Shown piece after piece: positions 32,099-38,906 of a DNA stretch of 38,906 nt. Every line of letters starts with the position of its first letter. Positions within the stretch are counted from its first letter, which is position 1. This DNA comes from Chryseobacterium gleum (lineage in GTDB: Bacteria > Bacteroidota > Bacteroidia > UBA10329), in the NCBI GenBank assembly GCA_945903645.1, contig CAMDOM010000035.1, forward strand, positions 1-38,906, written 5' to 3'. A program made the position numbers and the translations under genes. Below the pieces are notes generated by a model, which was not told the DNA's origin, ran no database searches, and worked only from the letters and a program-made list of their open reading frames with translations.

Positions 32099-33577
32099 AT
32101 GAAAACAAGCGATTCTCTTTTCAAAAAAAGTTTTCGTTACATTTTCATATGTTTCCTATTACTCTTAGTCGTTTATCGCGGAGTAATTGCGTTTAGCTAT
32201 ACGCCCGAACTGGTGAATGGTGAATCCAATAACATTTGGAATGCCATTAATGTAAGTAATGGAAAGCCAGTTTATACCAACCCTGAGGCATTGCCATTGG
32301 AAATATATCAATACACCCCATTATCTCAATTGCCCATTTTGTGTGCGGCTCTTGTTTTTGATTCCTCAGAAATGAACTACGTCCATAACATTACGGTTAC
32401 AGGTAGGCTGTTTACTCTGCTGTTGAATTTGTTGACCGCTCTCCTACTCTATTTTGCTTGCGTACAACTCTACCTAACCAATCGATGGGTAGTAGCACTT
32501 GCCTGCCTGCTTGGTTTAGCGTCTCTAACCCACTTGTCTTTCGCCATTCGACCAGATGCCATGGCGTCATTTCTAATGATGCTGTCCTTCTATTGTTTCA
32601 CAACATTTACAGTTTCAAACCGAACCATTTATCTAATCCTATGCGCCTTAGTTTTGGCTTTGGCATTCATGGCTAAACAGGATGCTATTGTTATAATTGC
32701 ACCTCTATCTCTCGTTCTTTTGTTACAGGGCAAATGGAAGCAGCTGGGGCTTTTCGACTTGGCTTTTATCACCTTTTTGACGGGAATGATTTTTATTGGT
32801 CATTGGTTTTTGGGGAAATATTTCGTGAAATCTATTTTTATAGGCCTAAACAATCCAGTTTCGTATCACCAGTTTATAAGTGTGCTACAAAGGTTAGTGG
32901 AACTATACCCAGTTCATGTTATTGCTGGAAATATTGCCATTATAATGGGATTGTGGAAGTACAAAAGCCTATCAAAATCACTTCCATTAACCCTTGTTAC
33001 CTTATTTTTTGAGTGTTTTGCTTTTTTGACCACTTCAAAAGTAGGGTCTGGAGTTAGTTACTATACCCCTTTCATTCTCTTCTCGAGCGTTCTAATTCTG
33101 ATTACACTGTATTCCCTTTGGCAACACAAAGCACCTTCGCTTCCGCTCAAATACGGAATCTTACTCGCTGTGCTTGCTGTTTCTGGAACTTTTATATTCC
33201 GTCAGGCATATCATTATACATCTCCATTTCTAAAATATGCGACCTCAAAAGCAGAATACGAGCATCGATGGACAGAGATTGAAAAAGTGTGCAAAGAAAT
33301 TCATCTAAAGCAACAGGATAAAATATTGGTGTTAGACCCGCTGACTAGAATTATGTTGGCCACAAACACAATTATGCCTAATCTTGAATACTATATGGTT
33401 TCGCCTTTCGATTATTCCAATTTCATTGGCAACGAAGAAAAAGGAATAGATTACCTCATTTTTCAATCCTCTAGTGCAGGAACTATGGACGATTGCATGA
33501 AATTTTTCAATATAAATCCAACCACGTATATGTTGAGAGAAACGAAATCAGAATACACCATCCTTGCAAAAAGATAA
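32099..33577 (+). CDS. GT-C fold membrane glycosyltransferase (GT39/ArnT-like)
   Basis: The 492-residue protein has a first membrane helix at about 12-32, a short periplasmic loop containing NGESNNIWNAINVSNGKPVY at about 40-59, and then roughly ten more hydrophobic segments and a soluble C-terminal region. A first helix followed by an acidic loop, plus the YTPLSQLP motif, is characteristic of dolichyl-phosphate-mannose-type and ArnT-like enzymes, which use lipid-phosphate sugars on the periplasmic side. FAIRPDAMASFLMML is the second conserved block. Placed after a DPM1-like gene, it most likely transfers that sugar to a glycan or protein. The acceptor is unknown. Confidence 0.75.
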   Translation: MKTSDSLFKKSFRYIFICFLLLLVVYRGVIAFSYTPELVNGESNNIWNAINVSNGKPVYTNPEALPLEIYQYTPLSQLPILCAALVFDSSEMNYVHNITVTGRLFTLLLNLLTALLLYFACVQLYLTNRWVVALACLLGLASLTHLSFAIRPDAMASFLMMLSFYCFTTFTVSNRTIYLILCALVLALAFMAKQDAIVIIAPLSLVLLLQGKWKQLGLFDLAFITFLTGMIFIGHWFLGKYFVKSIFIGLNNPVSYHQFISVLQRLVELYPVHVIAGNIAIIMGLWKYKSLSKSLPLTLVTLFFECFAFLTTSKVGSGVSYYTPFILFSSVLILITLYSLWQHKAPSLPLKYGILLAVLAVSGTFIFRQAYHYTSPFLKYATSKAEYEHRWTEIEKVCKEIHLKQQDKILVLDPLTRIMLATNTIMPNLEYYMVSPFDYSNFIGNEEKGIDYLIFQSSSAGTMDDCMKFFNINPTTYMLRETKSEYTILAKR

Positions 33578-33746
33578 AGCTGTCTCGATCTTCTCAAAAC
33601 GATGCCAAAAGACTTAATCAATTAGGTAAAACTCACCTTTGCAATAACCGCTATACTGACATAAGAAATGCGGAATGATGAAACATGTTTCAAAAAGTGA
33701 ATGAATCATAACGGATAGCAAAATTCATTTCGCTACAGTTTTACAA

Positions 33747-33776
33747 TTGAAGTTATGCGTTTTGGATGTACGTTTG
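33747..33776 (+). promoter_or_regulatory. Promoter upstream of the GT61/PIG-L module
   Basis: TTG at 33747-33749, a spacer of exactly 19 nt and TACGTTTG at 33769-33776 fit the Bacteroidota consensus TTG-N19-TAnnTTTG without mismatch. This is the best promoter match I found in the window. It lies in the largest promoter-free gap of the locus (33578-33862) and would begin transcription near 33783, giving a leader of about 80 nt before the GTG at 33863. It marks a new transcription unit for the terminal module. Confidence 0.6.
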
Positions 33777-33862
33777 AACACGAATCTCGTTTAGAATAAA
33801 TCCAACTTTATCAAAAAAGAGTTTGGGTAGTTTTATCCGATTTAATTGCGTCTTATAAAATT

Positions 33863-34960
33863 GTGAATTATCTAGTCGCTCCGAGTCCCGTAATTGGTAC
33901 GATTGATTATTGCCCACCCGTAAATATGCGCCCAGAATGGGAGCAGCTATTTCGTTCCGACCAATCCTACACTAAAGTAAAACTTGGAGCACTCAAGTTG
34001 CGCAATGTCTTTGTGAATCACTATGGATTAGTAATAGATAATGGGCTTCTGGTACCAGGGTGCGCACCAAATATTGGATTTGACAGCTATGACGAAGGCT
34101 TTTATTATTCGCATTGGCGTAAGGCTATGGAGCAAAATTTGGTGTGTAGATTTGGCAAAAGCCTACCCTCCAAAAGGTTAGATGATGGGCGGACCTACCT
34201 GATTATTCACTCGCCTTGGTTTAGCTATTATTTCTGGCTTACGGAGTGCATACCAAGACTGCTTATGGTGCGCGAACATTTGAAAGACCTGATACTTATC
34301 TATCCCGAAAGTTGGAAAAACCTAACCTTTGTTAATGAAACTTTGGCGTTATTCCCAGAGTTGCAGATTGAGATGACACCTTCCGATGTGCATCTCTTTG
34401 TCAAAAATTTAGTAGTGCCTGAAGTGAAACCTTGGACACCCATGTTCATTCCCGACCATGTGCATGCTGTTCGCAAACTGCTGTTCGAAGCATTGGATGC
34501 GAAGACCACGGACGATCACAAACTGTCCGACCGCCATGTCTACATGTCGCGCATTGCCGCCAAGCGAAGAAAATTCACCGATGAACAGGCTGTTGAAGCC
34601 CTGTTGATACCACAGGGCTTTGAAACAGTGCGAATGGAGCACCTCGGTTTTATGGAGCAGATTGGCCTTATGAGGCAAACAAAGCTACTATCTGGCATAA
34701 CAGGTGCTGGCCATATCAATATACTATTTATGCCCGTAGGTGGCGGGTTCCATGACCTGACCAATGTGGAATACATCACCAAATCGCAATACAAGTTCCA
34801 TTACTTCAAGTTGTGTAACCTATTGAATATCCATTACGCAGTTACGTTCTTTGAGCATGAGAACAGCCCGGAAGCAGACCACTACAGCAATCAGAACCTT
34901 ATAGTCGATACACAACGGCTCAATACCGACCTAAATACATTACGAACTCATGTTAGATAG
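33863..34960 (+). CDS. GT61 family glycosyltransferase (DUF563), first paralogue
   Basis: This 365-residue protein has no signal peptide or membrane segment. The N-terminal block FVNHYGLVIDNGLLVPGC and HWRKAMEQNLVCRFGKSL, together with YLIIHSPWFSYYFWLTECIPRLL, match the gene at 36971 in order and spacing. HVYMSRIAAKRRKFTDEQAVEALL resembles the nucleotide-binding part of GT61 enzymes. The motif that is normally HGAGL-N-LF reads TGAGHINILF here, so the usual histidine is replaced by threonine, while the second paralogue keeps it. The start is GTG 33863; an ATG at 33926 is possible. It overlaps the PIG-L gene by 11 nt. Confidence 0.82.
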   Translation: MNYLVAPSPVIGTIDYCPPVNMRPEWEQLFRSDQSYTKVKLGALKLRNVFVNHYGLVIDNGLLVPGCAPNIGFDSYDEGFYYSHWRKAMEQNLVCRFGKSLPSKRLDDGRTYLIIHSPWFSYYFWLTECIPRLLMVREHLKDLILIYPESWKNLTFVNETLALFPELQIEMTPSDVHLFVKNLVVPEVKPWTPMFIPDHVHAVRKLLFEALDAKTTDDHKLSDRHVYMSRIAAKRRKFTDEQAVEALLIPQGFETVRMEHLGFMEQIGLMRQTKLLSGITGAGHINILFMPVGGGFHDLTNVEYITKSQYKFHYFKLCNLLNIHYAVTFFEHENSPEADHYSNQNLIVDTQRLNTDLNTLRTHVR

Positions 34961-35591
34961 TATGCAAGGCAAACGGGTGCTGGTACTTGCGCCCCATACG
35001 GATGATGGCGAACTGGGATGTGGTGGCACTATAGCCAAACTATGCGCACAAGGGGCCGAGGTCTACTACATGGTATTCTCCATCTGCACCCGTTCGTTGC
35101 CTGCCGGACTCGCCCCCGATACACTGGCAAAGGAAGTTGCCCGCGCCACTACCATTCTCGGCATACCCGAAAGTAGGCTCATCCTATTCGATTATGATGT
35201 ACGTACCTTCAAAAACTTCCGGCAAGAAATATTGGAAGACATGGTAAAATTTCGCAACACGTTTGCTCCTCAGCTCGTATTTCTCCCATCTCCTACCGAT
35301 ATCCATCAAGACCATGAGGTGATATCACAAGAGGGTATAAGAGCTTTCAAATCGGTCAATGTTTTGGGCTATGAGATGCCTTGGAACAATCTATCCTTCA
35401 ATACCCGTTGTTTCTTCCGCTTAGACGAGGCCCATATCGATACCAAAGTACGCGCCTTGGGAGAATATGCTTCGCAGCGGCATCGGGACTACTTCAACGA
35501 AACCTTTATACGTTCGTTGGCCTATACCCGTGGTGTGCAGATTGGACATACCTACGCAGAAGCCTTTGAAGTGGTGCGTATTGTACAATAA
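34950..35591 (+). CDS. PIG-L family deacetylase (LmbE-like)
   Basis: This zinc-dependent N-deacetylase-type protein has 213 residues. The metal motif PHTDDGELGCGGT is at 15-27 (family AHPDDE, with H16 and D18-D19), and the second motif HQDH is at 119-122, both intact. Known members remove acetyl groups from GlcNAc-type sugars on lipids or small molecules. Its 11-nt overlap with the upstream GT61 and its location two genes before WbqC suggest it acts on a sugar in this module. Base composition here looks richer in G and C than in the genes before 33 kb. ATG 34950 is used; ATG 34962 is also possible. Confidence 0.87.
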   Translation: MLDSMQGKRVLVLAPHTDDGELGCGGTIAKLCAQGAEVYYMVFSICTRSLPAGLAPDTLAKEVARATTILGIPESRLILFDYDVRTFKNFRQEILEDMVKFRNTFAPQLVFLPSPTDIHQDHEVISQEGIRAFKSVNVLGYEMPWNNLSFNTRCFFRLDEAHIDTKVRALGEYASQRHRDYFNETFIRSLAYTRGVQIGHTYAEAFEVVRIVQ

Positions 35592-35599
35592 ACAGGATC

Positions 35600-36268
35600 A
35601 TGAAAAACGCCCTTATTTACAGTAGTGGCCTCACAACTGGAACAATTCTAGACATTCTTAAGAACAATAACGATGGTTCTTTTGAATGTATAGTAGGTCT
35701 AATTGATGATGACCTTTCCAAATTGAATCGCAGTTATTTTGGCAAAAACGTGTTGGGTGATTATTCCTCAATTGAATCGCTTAAAAGTTCTTTAAATGTA
35801 ACTTCATTCTTATTGGGGCTTGGCTCCGTAAAGCATATAAGGCTTAGAGAACTTAAGTTTGAGGCAATAAAAAAAACTGGACTTATACCCTTCAATTGTA
35901 TATCAAACAGGAGCTACATAGCCTCGGATGCAACAATTGGAGCAGGCATCCTAATACTTCCCTTCTCCATGATAGGATCAGGTGCTTATATCGGTGATAA
36001 CAGCATTATCACCGCTTCCGTTTCCATCTTGGAGAATTGTAAGGTTGGGAATAATGTCCACATAGGGTCAAACTCGTTTCTAGGAGGTGCCTGTACTGTA
36101 GGAGAAAACACGTACATAGGGCCAGGTACAACTGTGGTTTCAGGTGTTAAGATTGGAAAAAATGCCTTGATTGGCGCTGGATCGGTAGTTCTTAAAGATG
36201 TCCCAGACGGCTTATTCGGATATGGCAATCCATTTGCTATTCATGGTACCAATAAATATTATCCCTAG
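35600..36268 (+). CDS. NeuD/PglD-like sugar O- or N-acyltransferase (left-handed beta-helix)
   Basis: The 222-residue protein has an N-terminal Rossmann-like part (1 to about 100, with GLIDDD and FLLGLGSVKH) and a C-terminal hexapeptide-repeat beta-helix (about 105-215) with many I/V-G-x4 turns. It ends with AGSVVLKDVPDGLFGYGNPF, as in NeuD/PglD acyltransferases that use acetyl-CoA. In those enzymes a catalytic histidine sits in an EH-C motif; the equivalent stretch here reads SILENCKVGNNVHIG and lacks that histidine. The later histidine in VHIG is present. Function may therefore differ. It starts 8 nt after the PIG-L gene and shares its last base with the next start codon. Confidence 0.82.
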   Translation: MKNALIYSSGLTTGTILDILKNNNDGSFECIVGLIDDDLSKLNRSYFGKNVLGDYSSIESLKSSLNVTSFLLGLGSVKHIRLRELKFEAIKKTGLIPFNCISNRSYIASDATIGAGILILPFSMIGSGAYIGDNSIITASVSILENCKVGNNVHIGSNSFLGGACTVGENTYIGPGTTVVSGVKIGKNALIGAGSVVLKDVPDGLFGYGNPFAIHGTNKYYP

Positions 36269-36966
36269 TGGTAGTTGCAGTCCATCAGCCCAATTTCATC
36301 CCTTGGCTCGGCTATTTTGACAAGATAGCCCAGGCTGATATCTTCGTTTTACTTGATACAGTGCAGTATCCGCGAAGTAAAAGTGTTGCAAACAGGAACA
36401 TTATAAAGACCAAGAGTGGTGCATTGGAGCTTGTGGTTCCCATAGCGCATCCAAAAGGCTCCCAGCGATTGTCCACCTATCAAGAAGTGGAATTTGCAGA
36501 CCTCAGCTGGAAAAAGAAAGCACTCAATACGTTGACCCATGCCTATGGTCGCGCACCGTATTTTGAAGAGGTGCTCGCATTGCTGCAACGATGTTTTGAA
36601 CAGCCCACATTCGTCAGCATGAACACCATGTTTATACAAGAAGTGGTCAAAGCACTTGGACTATCCACTAAATTGGTAAACTTATCTGATTTACCAACGG
36701 TCAGTGGTGCGAATAATGCCAAGATTATAGCAATTTGCGAGGCTTTCAGCGCCACGTGCTATCTGAGTGGTAAAGGTGCTTTGGCCTACAACGATGAGTG
36801 CATGTATTATGCGCATGGAATCAAACTAGCGTATCAGTCTTATGTCCCATTGGAATATCCTCAACTGCACGGAGATTTTATCCCCAATCTATCTGTAGTA
36901 GACGTACTTTTCAATTTAGGCTTTGAAGCCACATCTCAACTACTGACTAAAACCAATTGCAGATAA
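36268..36966 (+). CDS. WbqC family protein
   Basis: The 232-residue protein opens VAVHQPNFIPWLGYFDKIAQ and continues with DTVQYPRSKSVANRN, the hallmark of the WbqC family found in O-antigen and capsule loci. CYLSGKGALAY and YPQLHGDFIPNLSVVDVLFNLG near the C-terminus are also family features. The biochemical role of the family is not something I can state with certainty; association with modification of amino sugars is suspected from gene context. The start is GTG 36268, overlapping the previous TAG by one base, so translation is probably coupled. Confidence 0.85.
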   Translation: MVVAVHQPNFIPWLGYFDKIAQADIFVLLDTVQYPRSKSVANRNIIKTKSGALELVVPIAHPKGSQRLSTYQEVEFADLSWKKKALNTLTHAYGRAPYFEEVLALLQRCFEQPTFVSMNTMFIQEVVKALGLSTKLVNLSDLPTVSGANNAKIIAICEAFSATCYLSGKGALAYNDECMYYAHGIKLAYQSYVPLEYPQLHGDFIPNLSVVDVLFNLGFEATSQLLTKTNCR

Positions 36967-36970
36967 TACT

Positions 36971-38110
36971 TTGTCTCTTTTAGAATTGCTTCCTTCATTA
37001 TGTAGCTATCAGGATACTGCTCATATGGTTACCTGCAATATGCCTATTGGCATTGCACCAGAGGAAGCACATTTTTTCAATCAAAGACTTACGCGAAAAG
37101 TCAAGATACCGCAAATACATCATTTGCAGAAGGTATTCGTGAGCCACTGGGGTCTAGTATTAAACAAGGGTATACTGGCTTCCGGCTGCGCCTTCAACAT
37201 TCGTGGTAATGAAGATATTAGTTATCACTATCATTATTGGCGGCACACGGTGGAGGAGTATGCCGTTTGTCGTTGGGGAAAAAGTTTAAAATCAATCCAT
37301 CTACATGGCCCTAAGCCATACCTGCTGATACACTCCAAATGGTTCAACTATTCATTTTGGTGCAGCTCCTATTTGTCGCGCCTTGTGGAGGCGGAGAAGC
37401 AAGGTTTGCTCAAGAATTGCATACTGATAGTGCCCGAATTGTGGCAACAGATACCCTATGTTTGGGAAAGCCTCAAGGCTTTTGAGGTGGAAAAGATAAT
37501 AATCCCTGATGGTGTCCATGTGTTCGTGGATAGGCTGGTTATGCCAGAAACTCGACAGTACACGGCCACCTTCTATCCGCCTCAATTGCAATCTGTGGCG
37601 CAAAGGCTTATTCTTGCCGCAAATAATCGCGTGGAGATTGCCCCCAACGCAAAAAGACGCATCTATTTGAGCCGAGCCAAACATGGCGCTCGGTGCGTGG
37701 CCAACGAAACGGAAGTTCTAGAAGCGTTGTCCCCTCTTGGATTCGAAAAAATAACCTTTGAAGACCTCAGCATTTGGCAACAGGTGGCGCTAATGCAAGA
37801 AACTGAATGTTTTATTTCGCTGCATGGTGCTGGCTTGTCCAACTTAATGTTCATGAACAAGGACTCGGCCGTCATTGAATTGATTAACAGACCTTATGCC
37901 GAAGCCGAATACACCTTCCCGTTTTGGCGTATGGCCGATGCTATGCACCTGCACTATGTGGCCCAGTTTTGCGATGTGGAGGGCAATAAACGAACGCGTC
38001 TAGCTTATGGTCTTGGCAATAACGAAGATTTGAGTGAATTTCTCGTAAATCAAAATGTTGTGGTAGACATACCCAGACTTTTAGAAAACATTCAACTCCT
38101 ATCCTTGTAG
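36971..38110 (+). CDS. GT61 family glycosyltransferase (DUF563), second paralogue
   Basis: This 379-residue protein matches the GT61 gene at 33863 along its length: KVFVSHWGLVLNKGILASGC, HYWRHTVEEYAVCRWGKSL and YLLIHSKWFNYSFWCSSYL. It keeps the canonical GT61 motif HGAGLSNLMFMN followed by AVIELI, unlike the first paralogue. RRIYLSRAKHGARCVANETEVLEAL is the conserved region before it. The start used is TTG 36971, 4 nt after the WbqC stop codon; ATG 37025 (MVTCNMPIGIAPEE) is an alternative. The fragment of an MBOAT gene begins 4 nt after its stop codon. Confidence 0.84.
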   Translation: MSLLELLPSLCSYQDTAHMVTCNMPIGIAPEEAHFFNQRLTRKVKIPQIHHLQKVFVSHWGLVLNKGILASGCAFNIRGNEDISYHYHYWRHTVEEYAVCRWGKSLKSIHLHGPKPYLLIHSKWFNYSFWCSSYLSRLVEAEKQGLLKNCILIVPELWQQIPYVWESLKAFEVEKIIIPDGVHVFVDRLVMPETRQYTATFYPPQLQSVAQRLILAANNRVEIAPNAKRRIYLSRAKHGARCVANETEVLEALSPLGFEKITFEDLSIWQQVALMQETECFISLHGAGLSNLMFMNKDSAVIELINRPYAEAEYTFPFWRMADAMHLHYVAQFCDVEGNKRTRLAYGLGNNEDLSEFLVNQNVVVDIPRLLENIQLLSL

Positions 38111-38114
38111 GCCA

Positions 38115-38231
38115 GTGCTTTTCAACTCAATAGACTTTGCTATTTTTCTTCCAGTAGTGTTTACACTCTATTGGTTTTTGGCACGCTTTGGGCTTCGCTG
38201 GCAATATCTGATTACAACGGTGGCTAGCTAA
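38115..38231 (+). pseudogene. Remnant of an MBOAT O-acyltransferase gene (N-terminus only)
   Basis: A GTG at 38115, 4 nt after the GT61 stop codon, opens a 38-codon frame. It reads VLFNSIDFAIFLPVVFTLYW, then FLARFGLRWQYLITTVAS and a stop. This is the start of AlgI/DltB-type membrane-bound O-acyltransferases, which begin (M)LFNS-FL-FLP-V-LYW and continue into LLLVASY-FYGWW. The frame stops right at the VAS position and the remaining 400 or so residues are absent; I could not find a continuation in the 130 bases before the next gene. It is most simply a gene truncated by deletion, perhaps replaced by the downstream GT2 segment. A stand-alone small membrane peptide is possible but less likely. 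Confidence 0.7.
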
Positions 38232-38358
38232 AGTGCTTGATGGATTATCGTAACATCTAAATTTTCAATGAATTTTCGTAGAATTACGGTTGTATTTACC
38301 TCTTTTAGCATTGAATTCTAACAACAGGATTAAAGCTGTTTTCAAATAAAACCAATTT

Positions 38359-38906
38359 GTGAAATTCTCTATCATTATTCCTTCCTATAATAGGGCCTTT
38401 CTTATTGAAGAAACGCTTCATTCGATAGAATCTCAATCGTATACCAATTGGGAGTGTATTGTTATTGACGATGGGAGCACGGACAATACACGAGAAGTTG
38501 TTAGTCATCTAAGTGAAAAAGATACTCGAATTCGCTATATCTATCAAGACAATGCTGAGCGTAGTGCGGCCAGAAACAATGGAATGCGCAATGCCACTGG
38601 ACAGTATATCTGTTTTTTAGATAGTGATGATCGTTATGCACCTAGTTATTTAGAGCGTCTTCACAGTTTTCTGCAAAATCTCAATTTTCCAATAGGATTA
38701 GTTGTAACCGATTTTTGCATTTGGGATGGAAATGAAACTATTCCAGTTGAAGTACCGAGTTTTATCGAAAACATCTCAGAATGGTTATTCTCAAACCCTG
38801 TATCTCCATCTAGGGCCTGCATCCATTCAGAAATCACGCAAAATTTTCAGTTTCGTGAAGATATTGTAATGGTTGAAGACTCAGTTTTGTGGGTAAGCAT
38901 TGCCAC
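38359..38906 (+). CDS. GT2 family glycosyltransferase, 5' part (cut by window end)
   Basis: GTG 38359 opens a frame that runs off the window after 182 codons. FSIIIPSYNRAFLIEETLHS is the nucleotide-binding start, DDGSTDNT is at 37-44, ERSAARNNGMRNATG at 67-81 and the metal-binding DSDD at 88-91. MVEDSVLW near the window end is the ED acceptor-side motif. These are all intact GT2 features, so the gene is probably functional. About 130 bp of sequence without a recognisable gene separates it from the MBOAT remnant. Confidence 0.88.
   Translation, partial: MKFSIIIPSYNRAFLIEETLHSIESQSYTNWECIVIDDGSTDNTREVVSHLSEKDTRIRYIYQDNAERSAARNNGMRNATGQYICFLDSDDRYAPSYLERLHSFLQNLNFPIGLVVTDFCIWDGNETIPVEVPSFIENISEWLFSNPVSPSRACIHSEITQNFQFREDIVMVEDSVLWVSIA

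Noticed and set aside
38268-38321. 18-codon ATG frame before the last GT2 gene
   Set aside because: It is too short, with no recognisable feature; the MBOAT stub is the only meaningful coding trace in this gap.
1-38906. CRISPR arrays, insertion sequences, toxin-antitoxin or phage-defence genes
   Set aside because: I looked for regularly spaced repeats, transposase motifs and small paired genes and saw none. The integrase fragment is the only mobile-element gene.

Overview
The window looks like chromosomal DNA from a member of the Bacteroidota (Flavobacteriia/Sphingobacteriia-like). The evidence is moderately AT-rich DNA, a Bacteroidota-type tyrosine integrase, an ABC-F protein with the start typical of that phylum, little obvious Shine-Dalgarno sequence, and several matches to the Bacteroidota promoter (TTG about 19 nt upstream of TAnnTTTG). 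No 16S rRNA or species marker is present, so the assignment is an inference.

Layout. 1-945: 5' part of an integrase on the minus strand, a repeat-rich leader, a terminator and tRNA-Asp. 946-5264: flanking housekeeping or orphan genes, namely an ABC-F ATPase, a polytopic membrane protein, and a coiled-coil/winged-helix protein. 5393 to the end: a very large surface-polysaccharide (O-antigen or similar glycan) locus, all on the plus strand and tightly packed with many 1-17 nt overlaps.

The polysaccharide locus is of the ABC-transporter type; I see no Wzx or Wzy. It opens with one Wzm/Wzt exporter pair (5393-7307), a two-domain glycosyltransferase fusion and two GT2 enzymes. After an intergenic promoter come gmd, a second Wzm, and two further Wzt ATPases that share almost the same ATPase domain but carry different C-terminal domains. 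Between these two Wzt genes lies a VioA-like sugar aminotransferase. Two FkbM methyltransferases and a GT2 follow. Next are a decayed copy of the aminotransferase 3' end and a sugar N-formyltransferase. The rest of the middle section is a run of GT2 and GT4 enzymes, a WecE-type aminotransferase, and a polyprenyl-phosphate glycosyltransferase / methyltransferase / GT-C membrane enzyme trio.

The last part (33.9-38.1 kb) is a distinct module: two GT61 paralogues bracket a PIG-L deacetylase, a NeuD-like hexapeptide acyltransferase and a WbqC-family protein. It is followed by a 38-codon remnant of an MBOAT O-acyltransferase and the start of another GT2 gene cut by the window end.

Working model (inference): nucleotide sugars are supplied by Gmd, the two aminotransferases and the formyltransferase. 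Glycosyltransferases assemble one or more glycans, methyltransferases modify or cap them, and at least two Wzm-based exporters with three Wzt recognition subunits move them across the inner membrane. The most unusual points are the Wzt pair with swapped recognition domains, the aminotransferase remnant beside the formyltransferase, the MBOAT remnant, and the GT61/PIG-L/acyltransferase/WbqC module.
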